From NCBI GenBank assembly GCA_022457065.1, contig JAJGBQ010000008.1, positions 744,001 through 808,000 on the forward strand: a stretch of 64,000 bases of DNA, written 5' to 3'. The notes beneath the pieces are model-generated. The model searched no databases, was not told where the DNA came from, and was given only the letters and a program-made list of their open reading frames with translations. A program made the position numbers and the translations under genes. Source of the DNA: Curvularia sp. ZM96. Its lineage: Eukaryota > Ascomycota > Dothideomycetes > Pleosporales > Pleosporaceae. Of the stretch, positions 31,761-41,853 are shown piece after piece. Numbering within the stretch: position 1 is the first letter of the stretch; each line of letters begins with the position of its first letter.

Positions 31761-33987
31761 CACGAGCTTGCCATGCACATTAGGCTGTGTTCACAACAGC
31801 GCCTAGCCTACGACAACAAAAGCAATGTTTTTGAGCTTTATGAGTTTTGATGGCGTCACGCAGGGACTGCAAAGGTGGAGAGCGTATGCACACCGTTGTC
31901 CGACTAGGTGCAAGGATTCGCCGCCTGTGGGGAAGAAAGCCGTGGCTAATCAGCTGTGGCACTGACGTCACACTAGTGTGTTCTGCACTACTCATTGCCG
32001 GGTACTTGACCACGTGCGTTGCCAGGAACAAATGTATCAGGGACGCCTCAGGGCTAGGCACAGGGAATGTTCAGAATACCATATAATTGTCTCAACACAA
32101 TCTGAGCGGCCGGCAAAGGACCGAGGCTCAGCTTAGTGGTGTTGGAGCCCTGAGCCGACGCTACGGCTCAGGCCTCTGTTCATGTTGCAGAGTACGACTA
32201 AGTGACGTAAGTTAGGCTCTGGAATTGCGGCCTCCTTCGCTATTTTATCATGAATATTGACGGAGTAACAGAGCTCAAGCAGTTCAATGTCCGATAGCGG
32301 CGCGTTGTGCAGGCAAGAGTCAAATTTCGCAGCCAGTTGCCTAAGGCGGGGTTGGAGAAGGCCCTTGTTTGCGGACATGGGATTGGCGTGTTATGTGCGC
32401 TGTCAGCGATATCCATCGCATAGCCTTAGTGGAGAGGGACACAACGGTTTTGTACTCTACCCACGGTTGCAGTTGTGCTCTATACATGAAAGATGTCAAG
32501 GCTTTGGGCCCATACATATGGATTGATTTTCTGCACCTTATAGCACGCCCTTGACTAGTTCGGACTAGGAGTTGTCGATGCAGAACACCCAGAAGGCGCA
32601 TGAGTATGGCCGGCATTCAGGTTTCAACCGACTCGAGGAAGGAACTAGGCTGTATGTTTCCTTCGCAAGGACTCGGTCATCTAGATCAACCAAAATTTTA
32701 ATCAGAGAACAGTAACAATATACGAGTCAACTAATGCTGAAAGGTTATCCCAATAACTGGCAAAGGGTGGAAAGGAGTGGGTAATGCCTTCAGAGTAGGT
32801 CTCTCGCCACCAAAATTAACTGCAAGTTAGCGGCATAGTGGGACAAATAGCAACGTTTAACTAGAGCTGACGCCTATAGGATACGGCTAAGTGTTGCGGG
32901 AAGAGAGCCTCCTCACTACACCCTCTTACACGGGTTGCAAACCCTCGATTTATTTAAGCTTCGCGCCAGAGTTCGAATCCTGTTCTTAGCGCGATAGCAG
33001 AACCAGAACAAGCCTTCCCCAGCGTATCATATACATGTATGACACGGCGCTCTATGTAGTGTGGCCTAGCATCCTAGGGCTCCTCGGTAAGAAAATCCAA
33101 CGTATGACAGCACGACAACGGCGCTCGGGGGTAGTTTTCAGAACTAAGTTACGGCAGAAAGGAATAAAAACGTCTAGGATAAGCCGAGCAGCAGCGCATC
33201 TAGCTAAACGATCTCTTTCCCCTACTTGTTCTTTCATCAGCAAGCCGGCGCAAAATTAGAAGTCTTCGTTTTATTTTACGGGTCACTAAATTGGTTTGGC
33301 TGTCCTCGGTTGCAAGCCCTCTTAGTCGTACGACAAAATTCTAACTATTAAGAGGAATACTAGCCAGCTTTTGCTAGCTAGGCGCACATCATGCCAACCT
33401 AGCGCAACCCGCAGCACAGGGAACTTTTGGCAGATCCGATTCTAGTAAAACCTAGTCAGTCGGATCTGGGACCCGCGGAGGGACGATGACGAAGGGGAGC
33501 AGCTCTAAAACATGTGGGCCACAATGAAACCGGCTGACCGCATAGTGACGCAGTGCACCTATGACATTTATTCGGAACTTGCTCACTTGCCGTAGCTCTT
33601 TAAGTATCATACCACCGCTTTGCGCTTAGGAGTAGCTCTCAATCCCACAGCAGTGTTTAGTACCAGTCTCTAAGCATACAACGATACCTAAGGTGACGGT
33701 CTGTACACTATAGACTATTAGCAATTTCTAGGCGCGTTTGTGGAGTAACGTACGCTAGAAGGTGGATGACAAAACACCATACCGGTATAACGCGTGGCTG
33801 TTTTGCCAGCTAGTCAAGCAACCACGAGCTATGCTCTAGCTTTGTTTAGCAAATAGGGAGAACGTCTATTACTCCAATTTACATAATACCTTTGATGTTC
33901 TTCGGCCACACGCTATTCCTGCCCTCCCCAACCCTACCACATTCCCCAATCTTACCATATTCCGCTAACCCACAGCATTTCTATAGA
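31761..33987. other. Gene-poor stretch
   Basis: Apart from the small minus-strand frame at 32133-32378, nothing coding is supported. A TGACGTCA palindrome (CRE-like) lies at about 31965. The stretch 33300-33990 is A/T-rich with many short stops. Confidence 0.45.
32133..32378 (-). CDS. Possible small protein or exon, unknown
   Basis: An 81-codon frame from a genuine ATG at 32378 whose middle, LPQLAAKFDS-like and ELLELCYSVNIHDKIAKEA followed by IPEPNLRHL, has the composition of a conserved alpha-helical protein. The last 20 residues look unrelated, and an intron may begin after NLRHL (GTCGTA). I do not recognise the family with certainty. It could be the first exon of a decayed gene. Confidence 0.35.
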   Translation of the reverse strand: MSANKGLLQPRLRQLAAKFDSCLHNAPLSDIELLELCYSVNIHDKIAKEAAIPEPNLRHLVVLCNMNRGLSRSVGSGLQHH

Positions 33988-34474
33988 ATGAACCGTTCTC
34001 AGGATCAGGAAGGCTCTAAGGTATGTTTGCTCTTGCTACCTTATGTGTAGATGCTCACGCCACGGAAGCCTCTTACCGAGCAAGATGTTCGTTTGCTTCG
34101 CCGCTATGGAAAGCTCCCAGCAAGGGAGGATCTGCTTGATCACCAACTTGAGGTATTTTCGCGCTATATTTGTCAGTACGTTACAGTATGTATTAGCTGA
34201 CTAGACTCAATTGCAGAGACGCAAATACTTCGATTCGGGTGATTTTTCTCTCTCGCATGCGCAAAAAGTATCTGACATTGGTCCGATACAAACCGGTACA
34301 GAGCACCCTCTTCGCAAGGGCATATCCCATCCTTCATCTCCTGTTCCTGCTACTAGCAATATTAAGGACGATTCTGGTGAGCAAGAGAAAGGTGTAAAGG
34401 AGGGTCATAAAGTCAAAAAAGCTAGCCACCTCCACCAACAGATGACTACTGACAAAAGCAAAAACGCACAGTAG
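33988..34474 (+). CDS. Endosulfine/ARPP19-like protein (Igo1 family), divergent
   Basis: Three exons (33988-34020, 34051-34152, 34217-34474) give 130 residues. The family core is clear: LLRRYGKLPAREDLL, then RRKYFDSGDFSLSHA. In this family the Ser of FDSGDY is phosphorylated by the Greatwall/Rim15 kinase, turning the protein into an inhibitor of PP2A-B55 in quiescence and mitotic entry. Here the motif is FDSGDF, the Tyr replaced by Phe. The C-terminal half (SSPVPATSN, then Lys/Glu-rich) is typical of fungal members. The first intron would be only 30 bp (GTATGT...GTGTAG), which is very short. If it is not spliced, translation would start at the ATG at 34051 and give 119 residues. The second intron is a normal 64 bp. 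Confidence 0.82.
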
Positions 34475-34858
34475 GGTGAAGAGTACGGTTTGGAATCTAG
34501 CTAGATCTAGGAAAGAGTTTGCAGAGGTACAGCACTGTATGACGTGTCACTTATGCTGGCGTAACAGGAAAGTAGGTTTATATATTCTCCTATTCTGTAA
34601 CTCAGAGCCCCATATGGTGCCGAAATTCGTTAAACCTACTTGAGTGGAGTACCACGGTCCCTCTCGAAATCTCTTCCCTGACGCTTGAGTAATTTACTTC
34701 GCTCCTATTGTGAGGATATGTTTTGGAATTAAGGGATCAAGGTAAAAAGGATCGGGTAACAGTAGTTAGCGTTGAAACCAACTGCTCCAAGAGCGGCGTT
34801 GTGGCGCGAGCATCGCCACATGCGATAGCCACGGTCATCTTCCTGCTGCGAGGACGAT
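34475..34858. other. Intergenic between convergent endosulfine and beta-tubulin genes
   Basis: Holds both 3' flanks. No feature recognised. Confidence 0.5.
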
Positions 34859-36464
34859 CTACTCCTCAACCTCAAGAGGGGCCTCCTCATCGTATTCCTC
34901 CTCGGCATCAGAGATAGAAGCCTCCTGGTACTGCTGATACTCGGAGACTAAGTCGTTCATGTTGGACTCAGCCTCAGTGAACTCCATCTCATCCATACCC
35001 TCGCCAGTGTACCAATGCAAGAAAGCCTTGCGCCTGAACATGGCAGTGAACTGATCACCGACACGCTTGAAGAGCTCTTGGATAGAGGTGGAGTTACCGA
35101 CGAAGGTAGCGGACATCTTGAGGCCTCGCGGCGGGACTGAGCAGAGAGCGGTCTGGACGTTGTTGGGGATCCACTCAACGAAGTACAAGGAGTTCTTATT
35201 TTGGATATTGCGCATCTGGTCCTCAACCTCCTTCATGGAGATCTTACCGCGGAAGTAAGCGGAGCAGGTCAGATAACGGCCATTACGGAAGTCTGAGGCA
35301 GTCATCATGTTTTTGGAGTCGAACATCTGCTGCGTGAGCTCGGGAACTGTGACGGCGCGGAAGGAGTGGGCGCCATGGCTGGTCAAAGGGGCGAAACCGA
35401 CCATGAAGAAGTGGAGACGAGGGAAGGGAACCATGTTAACAGCCAGTTTCCTCAGATCGGAGTTGAGTTGGCCAGGGAAACGCAAACAGGTGGTGATACC
35501 AGACATGACGGCGGAAACAAGGTGGTTCAGGTCACCATAGGATGGGCTATTTAGCTTGAGAGTCCTCGTGCAGATGTCGTACAGGGCCTATAACTAGTGA
35601 GCTTCTTCCTTCTAACAACACTGGATCGACTTGCCACACACCTCGTTATCAATGCAGAAGGTCTCGTCGGAGTTCTCAACAAGCTGGTGGATGGAGAGGG
35701 TGGCGTTGTAGGGCTCCACAACGGTATCCGAGACCTTAGGGGAAGGCAAAACAGAGAAGGTGGCCATCATACGGTCCGGGAACTCCTCGCGGATTTTGGA
35801 GATCAGAAGCGTACCCATACCAGAACCAGTACCACCACCAAGGGAATGGGTGATCTGGAAACCCTGGATGCAGTCGCAGCCCTCAGCCTCGCGGCGGACG
35901 ACATCGAGGACCTGGTCGACCAACTCGGCACCCTCAGTGTAGTGACCCTTTGCCCAGTTATTACCAGCACCAGATTGACCGACAACGAAGTTGTCGGGGC
36001 GAAAGAGCTGTCCGAGCGGTCCGGCACGGACAGCGTCCATGGTACCAGGCTCCAAGTCGATGAGGACGGCACGGGGAACGAACTTACTGCCGGAGGCCTG
36101 CCATTGATCAGCATCCATCTTATGCAGTGAAGGCCAAATACACCTCGTTGAAGTAGACATTCATGCGCTCAAGCTGGAGGTCCGAGGTGCCATTGTAAAC
36201 ACCGGAGCCATCGAGGCCGTGTTCACCAGAGATGGTTTGCCAGAAGGCAGCACCAATTTGGTTACCCTAATAATTGTCAGCTACCGTCTCAATGATGGAG
36301 TTGGGGTCGAGCGTACGCATTGGCCTGTCTGGAGGTGAATCTATTGCTCGAAAAGCTGTCGTTAGCTATTGTTCTGAATGTATCGACCCTGATGCAAAAC
36401 ACCGGATAAGGATGCGCGTCCAGCGAAAATCTGACGTTGGGAGCATGCGTACGATTTCACGCAT
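34859..36464 (-). CDS. Beta-tubulin, complete but divergent
   Basis: Five exons (36464-36453, 36340-36317, 36266-36144, 36097-35642, 35587-34859) give 447 residues with consistent phases. The first two tiny exons (MREI, then IHLQTGQC) match the conserved exon layout of ascomycete beta-tubulin genes. The GTP-binding glycine loop GGGTGSG, the MREI autoregulatory start and the acidic tail EEYDEEAPLEVEE are present. Beta-tubulin pairs with alpha-tubulin to build microtubules. Residues linked to benzimidazole response look like the sensitive type (His6, Phe167, Glu198, Phe200). Substitutions at normally invariant places (Val5 to Ile, TSHGAHSF, MFDSKNMMTASDF, SAYFRG, NSLYF) suggest a second, faster-evolving paralogue rather than the main copy. 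Confidence 0.95.
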
Positions 36465-36855
36465 GTTGGCGGTTTTCGTTGAGGTAAAGGTGGCTACAGA
36501 AGTTGGGTTGACGCTGTGGGTGGTGTTGGTGTGGAGAGCAGAGAATGAGGAGCGGGCCGCGCGTCGCCTTAGGTTTAGTGTCTGCGAACCTGAAATTGAC
36601 GTCAGTAGATATCTGTTTTAGCCTCAAAAAGGCGCTATTAACAGCTAGAACCTCTAAAGAAAAAGAAACCCTCCTAAAATCAGGAAGTAAACGTCCGAAG
36701 CCAAGCTCTAGAATAGGTGGAAATACAGGTACCGTAAAAGAGGCAACAGCAATCGCAGGAGTGATGATGATGGATGACCGAAAATAGACCTTCATTATCT
36801 TCCTCCAAAGCAGGCAGATATTCGTACCTGTCCACCGTCAATTAATGTGCAGCTA
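36465..36855. other. Intergenic between beta-tubulin 5' end and hydrolase 3' end
   Basis: Beta-tubulin promoter region; no motif singled out. Open frames on both strands look like chance. Confidence 0.45.
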
Positions 36856-38561
36856 TCAGCCCAAACACTGTGTACTACTCCGACCACAATAGCTCCTAAC
36901 GAGGTTCACCAACTTCAGCCTCGTACTCTTTTTATCAAACACCTGCGCATGATCTAATTCTGGAAACCACAGCACATCCAACCCGTCTCCCTTCCATACT
37001 CCTTCCTCCCAGCTCCCCTTTTGGGGCCTCACACTCTCATTCTCTGTTAGGTACGCTTTGACAACCTCCGTGTCGACAATTAGGTCTTTTCCACCCAGCA
37101 CCACAGTTACATGGTGGTTCTGGATATCCTCCTTCCACAAAATGTTCTCACTCCAAAAGAATCGCCGGAAGAGCGTGTGCGAGACCCCCATGTCTTTGGA
37201 GGCGAAGTAATAAAGCTGATGTTCATTGGCGCGGATTGGTTTGCGGCAGATCTAATTTGGAGGGGGTGATGAGTTCAGAGTTATTAGAAGGAATTTCAGG
37301 AGATCCTACAAAGTTGTATGCTACATCTGGAAGGTGTAGCAGAAAGGATACGGGGTCAATAAATAGCATTGGCCCGATCTTTTGCGCGATCTGGGGCATA
37401 TGAAGGAGATGCGTAGTAATTACGCTCCCATAACTTTGCACATGATCAATTCCGGTACTACAATAGGGATGACGCCGATAGAGAAAGGGGAAGAAAACAC
37501 TCACGAATGCGATACCAACACAAACTTTTCCCAGTTATGTGCCTTCAATATGCAATCGATTTCCTGACACATTTCCCTTTTCCCTAGCGCCTCGCCTGTA
37601 ATCCTAAAGCTCACGGACATAATCTCCACGGCGATGATACCTATCTCTCCGTCTGATCCGTCTGTTTCATCCTCTAAATTTAATTCGGCCAAGAAATCTA
37701 TGTAGGGGTAGAGTCCAATACCGATACCGTGGATAAAGAGAACAGGGAGTCTAGTTTTGGAAGTGTGTGGACGGTGCCAGTAAGTGAGAGTCTTCGCCAA
37801 AGAACGATGGGGAGTGAGAAGAGTAAAGGGGCGCATGGGGAAGACTGCGGGAAATCGAAGGAGAGAAGTCCGATAGAAGTTGAAGGAGTGGTAGCGCATG
37901 TAGCCAGACGCTACCGTGTCAACGATGGACACACACTATAAGACGAAGCAAGGTTAGCGACATGGCTTGGGTCATGGAACGATAAATTATCGCGCGTCAT
38001 CCCGCCGAAACTCACCAGGTACCATGTTAAGCTCCGATGTAACATATCGACCTTGTCAAGGGTCAGTCTAAAGCAGTCTGCGTTTCCCCTCCCAGGTTCT
38101 ATCCTCCTCTCTAGCAGCTCTTCCATCATCTTAATATACCCCTCTAGCTCTTCATCTTCCATCGTGTTAGTTTCTCCGGTGTTTAGAAATGCCCACCGAA
38201 AGAAATCCTTAACATTCTCCCGCTTGATCTCGGATGCCGGAGCGTCCCTAAACCATTTCAATAGATAACGCTCCGGGTCAGGGATATTCTGATGACAGCG
38301 CTGGAAAAGCACAGAACGCTGTTCGCGAGATAGAGGGGTCGGATGGGTTGCTGCTCTTTGTAGATAGATTTTGCGTGGGTGGTATACGAGGAGGTAAAAC
38401 GCTGTCTCGAGGCTAGCCCAGACCTGTAGTATCCAGGAGATGTGGAGTCGAGGATAGAAGAGAGAGATCAGACACCAGAGGACACTAAGAGGGGCAATCC
38501 AGTGTAAGACAAATATGCAGGCCCGGATGAAAATGTAGTCCCAGATCGATGTTCCTATCAT
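36856..38561 (-). CDS. Membrane-anchored alpha/beta hydrolase
   Basis: Four exons (38561-38016, 37935-37505, 37433-37310, 37251-36856) with introns of 80, 71 and 58 bp give 498 residues. The N-terminus carries two or three hydrophobic segments (residues about 8-65), so the protein is probably membrane-bound. The hydrolase part has the oxyanion-loop motif LFIHGIGIGLYP and the nucleophile elbow VSHSYGS (Ser about 326, restored by the second splice; His-x-Ser-x-Gly with Ser in place of the usual first Gly). An Asp-containing GGKDLIVDTE strand and a late His (ELDHAQV) complete a credible Ser-Asp-His triad. This is a widespread fungal family of unknown substrate. The gene looks intact and is likely a conserved single-copy gene. 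Confidence 0.88.
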
Positions 38562-40109
38562 GTTGGAGATGACCACGACTATGCTTTGATATTCGACCAG
38601 GCACGGCGTCAGTATAGGACGGTATTCCTAAGAGTGGTTGTTGTAATTTGTATGTCCTTTCGCTCAGTGGTCCATGGTGCTGATGCTGTACGAGCGGATA
38701 TATGTCTGACATGACCGTTTCCTTGGTCCAATAAGCATTTGGTTCCATGCCCACTGTACGAGGGATATCTGCAACCTGTGATTACGAAAACCTTCCTCTC
38801 CCAACAAGTTCTTAGACGGCAATATGTGGGCCCTATATCTTTCTATGTGATACGCCATTTTCATAATTTTCCATGTGACAGGCAATCGAGATCTTTGCCG
38901 AAATTAATATTCACGATTGGCTCACCAAGTAGGCCAACCACCAGGAAGCTAACGGGATGCAGGTAAAGAGAAAATGTAATGTTGGTATTAACTCCAGAGT
39001 ACCTCGCCTTTTATTAGTAATCCCCGTCTCTGTAGACTTGCAAAACATCTCAACACAACATCCAACTTGACAAACAGACCCTTCGGCACTCAACAAAGCA
39101 ACACCGAATGGTAGCGGCTGCGACCGTATCTCTTTATTTATTTCCTATATTTAGCATGGCGTCATAAGAGGGATGCGCAGGTTCTTATCGTAGGCTTCTG
39201 AACAAGAGCGGGCATGCTGGCGGCAGGTGTGGTCATGATCGGCTAGAGAAGTTTTGATTTGGCTCCATAACGGGCCCGCTTTTCGCTCTTTGACGTCTTG
39301 GCATTTCCCAACCCCGCACTGACGTCATATTCCTTTCGGTAACTAGGTAGTTATAACACTTATGACTGGGAAAAGAAAAGGTGTTGAGCAAGCAACGAAG
39401 AGCTGTCCTGCAGTAGTCTAGGATCGCAGAGCCTAATCAAACATGTGACCTACTTGTATGACTGATTCCAAGCCCTCGGTATCTAAAATTGCTAGCAATC
39501 AAGCTGATCGGCAGATTGATTCACGAACGAGCCAGTAAAGGAGTCGTACACAGTTTCATGAAACAGTAAGTGCACGCAGCGTGATCAGCTCGAGACTTCT
39601 GTTTGCCTTTCGTTACTGCCTACACCCTTGGTTTACTTTGATTTGGTCTGGACCGCTGAGTCTTTGCAATACAAGCATGTAGCCCCATTTCTTCTTCGTG
39701 CTAAGTTGCAGGCTCTGGTCGCTGATTCGGTGGAATTGTTGGCCGCCTCCCTCAAGCGCCTAGGGGACGTAGATTTACACCAATACCATCTTTCAGACGA
39801 CGGAGGGTCATTATTCCAGCCGTGCAGGCTTTCTTATTTCTATCACATGGCGGGCCGTGAGGCAAATCCACCTGTGCTTCCCTTTCTTCTCCACTTTTAT
39901 CACCTTCACGCATTCTCAAAGCTGTCTCACTATGAGCGAATTTTGACACGTGGACACCTCTAGGGCTTGCATTTGGTCTGCTATTGTCCTCAAGCACGGT
40001 TCAGCTGGGAAAGTCGCCACTTACCGGTAAGCCCGAGAAATCCGAGAAAGCTGGGGACTCACCCACACACGCATTCTGTTATTAAATCAAGTTTCCAACG
40101 ACTTCCAGC
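38562..40109. other. Intergenic between hydrolase and mitochondrial carrier
   Basis: Divergent 5' flanks. A TGACGTCA palindrome (CRE-like) is at about 39312. The 111-codon frame at 39628-39963 has no domain and I treat it as chance or as leader of the carrier gene. Confidence 0.45.
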
Positions 40110-41389
40110 ATGCCGTCTAAACAGCAATCGCCTCCTAGGTCCTCGAACGAGGAATCTACTTTTCTTCGTGCACGTCCCATCGAGTCAGATCCACCCGGAT
40201 CAATTTCGTATCTCGAACATGTGACAGCGCTGTTCTCCAGAGATTCCATTCAAGGTTTTGCTGGTGCAAGCGCTGGAGTGGCCTCAAGTGTTGTGACATG
40301 CCCTCTGGATGTTATAAAGATCAGGCTACAAGGAAGACAGGGCCTCCGGCTGTGGAGCATAGATTCAATCAGTATTCGACGACCATTTCAAGATCGAGGC
40401 TTGATTGGAACTGCGCGGGTAATATGGCGTGAAGAAGGGTTGAGGGGCATGTACCGAGGATTGGGGCCAACCACGATGGGATACATTCCCACATGGACGA
40501 TATTTTTCACCATATATCATAGGAGCAATGAATCGTTGAGCGGAAGATTTGGTTAGTCCATTCCTATTTCCGTATTCCACTGCTTCATTGCTCGCGGAGT
40601 GCTAAATGTCTATACACAGACCCAAGAACAGAATTGGCCTGTTCAGGAATATCGGCAGCAATCGCGGGCACTTGTTCTGCAATATTAACGAACCCACTCT
40701 GGGTTATAACAACTAGGCTTATGTCCCAAACTGGTGTCTCTAGCCAACATAGTGCAAATCATCAGTGGAGGTATAAGTCTGCTCTCGACGCCGCTTTGAA
40801 AATATATCGCAACGAAGGCATCATCTCATTTTACTCAGGGTTAACTCCATCCCTAGTAGGAGTAACGCATCTTGCAATTCAATTTCCGTTATATGAGCAG
40901 CTCAAGAGATATCTAACTGGGACAGGACTGGGGAAACGGAATGAGGGAGAGAGTCCAAAGATTCTAGGCATTCTAATGGCTAGTATCTTGAGCAAAGTTT
41001 GTGCAAGTTCGGCTACTTACCCGCACGAAGTCATCCGAACTAGGTTGCAGAGGCAACAGAGGATACATCCCTCCTTTTCACCGCAGAGAATGGCGGTTAG
41101 GAACGACTCAGAGCAGCCTCTTGATGTTAGCCGACTAGAAGAGAGACCTTGTTATGCAGGTAGATCAGGGAACAGGCTGCAACTTCGATATCGTGGACTA
41201 ATCGGCACATTCAATACCGTCCTGAAAGAAGAAGGTTGGCATGCCTTGTACGCTGGTATGGGAACCAGCATGATCCGCGCTGTACCAGCATCTGCCACGA
41301 CCATGTTGGTATACGAGATAGTAATACAGTCCCTATATGAGTTAAAGCAGGAAGGGCAGAGAAAACTAGAGCTGCAGAAAGGACTTTGA
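40110..41389 (+). CDS. Mitochondrial carrier, NAD+/pyrimidine-nucleotide transporter type
   Basis: Two exons (40110-40551 and 40620-41389) with a 68-bp intron give 403 residues. Three carrier repeats are seen, each with its Px[D/E]xx[K/R]-type signature: PLDVIKIRLQGRQG, PLWVITTRLMSQ and YPHEVIRTRLQRQQ. The second signature has Trp instead of the acidic residue and the third has His-Glu, the pattern of the yeast Ndt1/Yia6-Rim2 branch that moves NAD+ or pyrimidine nucleotides across the inner mitochondrial membrane. The G-x3-G-x6-G helices and MYRGLGPTTMGYIP-like matrix loops fit. An extended loop lies before the last repeat (residues about 315-350). Substrate assignment is by motif pattern and not certain. 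Confidence 0.88.
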
Positions 41390-41853
41390 GCGAGAATCAT
41401 GAGAATTGCTGCGATCTAAGCCAATCGCGCATCGGTCAATCACGAGGGCTTAGAGCTATCAGACAGATCGGTGCTCTAAACATTCATTATGGCAACATAA
41501 CCTCTAGCAATCAACTTCAGATCTCGACACTTACAAGGAACCGACTTCATGAAGAGCTTCGAATTATCTGTTTTGAAACGGAGGGAGCTGGTGTGATCTA
41601 GAAACACCCTTGTCTGGTCATCCGTGGAACCTGCGACTATTCCGATCCTCATAAGAATAAGAAGTGACAACCTTATGCGGCAGCGACCGCAGCTGCATAT
41701 ACGAAGGAGCTCATAGAAATTTTATTAGCAAGCAATTTTGCTCCAAGCCCTTTCGATGACCAGGTCAAGGAGCCTGGTAAGTTACCTATTTGGTCTTGAT
41801 AGCACGCCGCCTCCTCTCTTTACAATTGCTTCGTCGTATAAATGACGGAGCAG
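41390..41853. other. Intergenic between carrier and hAT element
   Basis: No gene or motif recognised. Confidence 0.45.

Noticed and set aside
31960..31972. TGACGTCA palindromes (also about 39312 and 57654) as cAMP-response elements
   Set aside because: Three 8-bp sites in 64 kb are only slightly above chance and lie far from gene starts.
32885..32995. tRNA-like pieces: GAGTTCGAATCCTG and a possible acceptor stem GCTAAG/CTTAGC
   Set aside because: The T-stem pairs poorly, no A-box or D-arm is evident and the length is wrong; at best a tRNA-derived scrap.
39628..39963. 111-codon plus-strand open frame before the mitochondrial carrier
   Set aside because: Composition does not look like protein and there is no recognisable domain; likely chance in the carrier's 5' flank.
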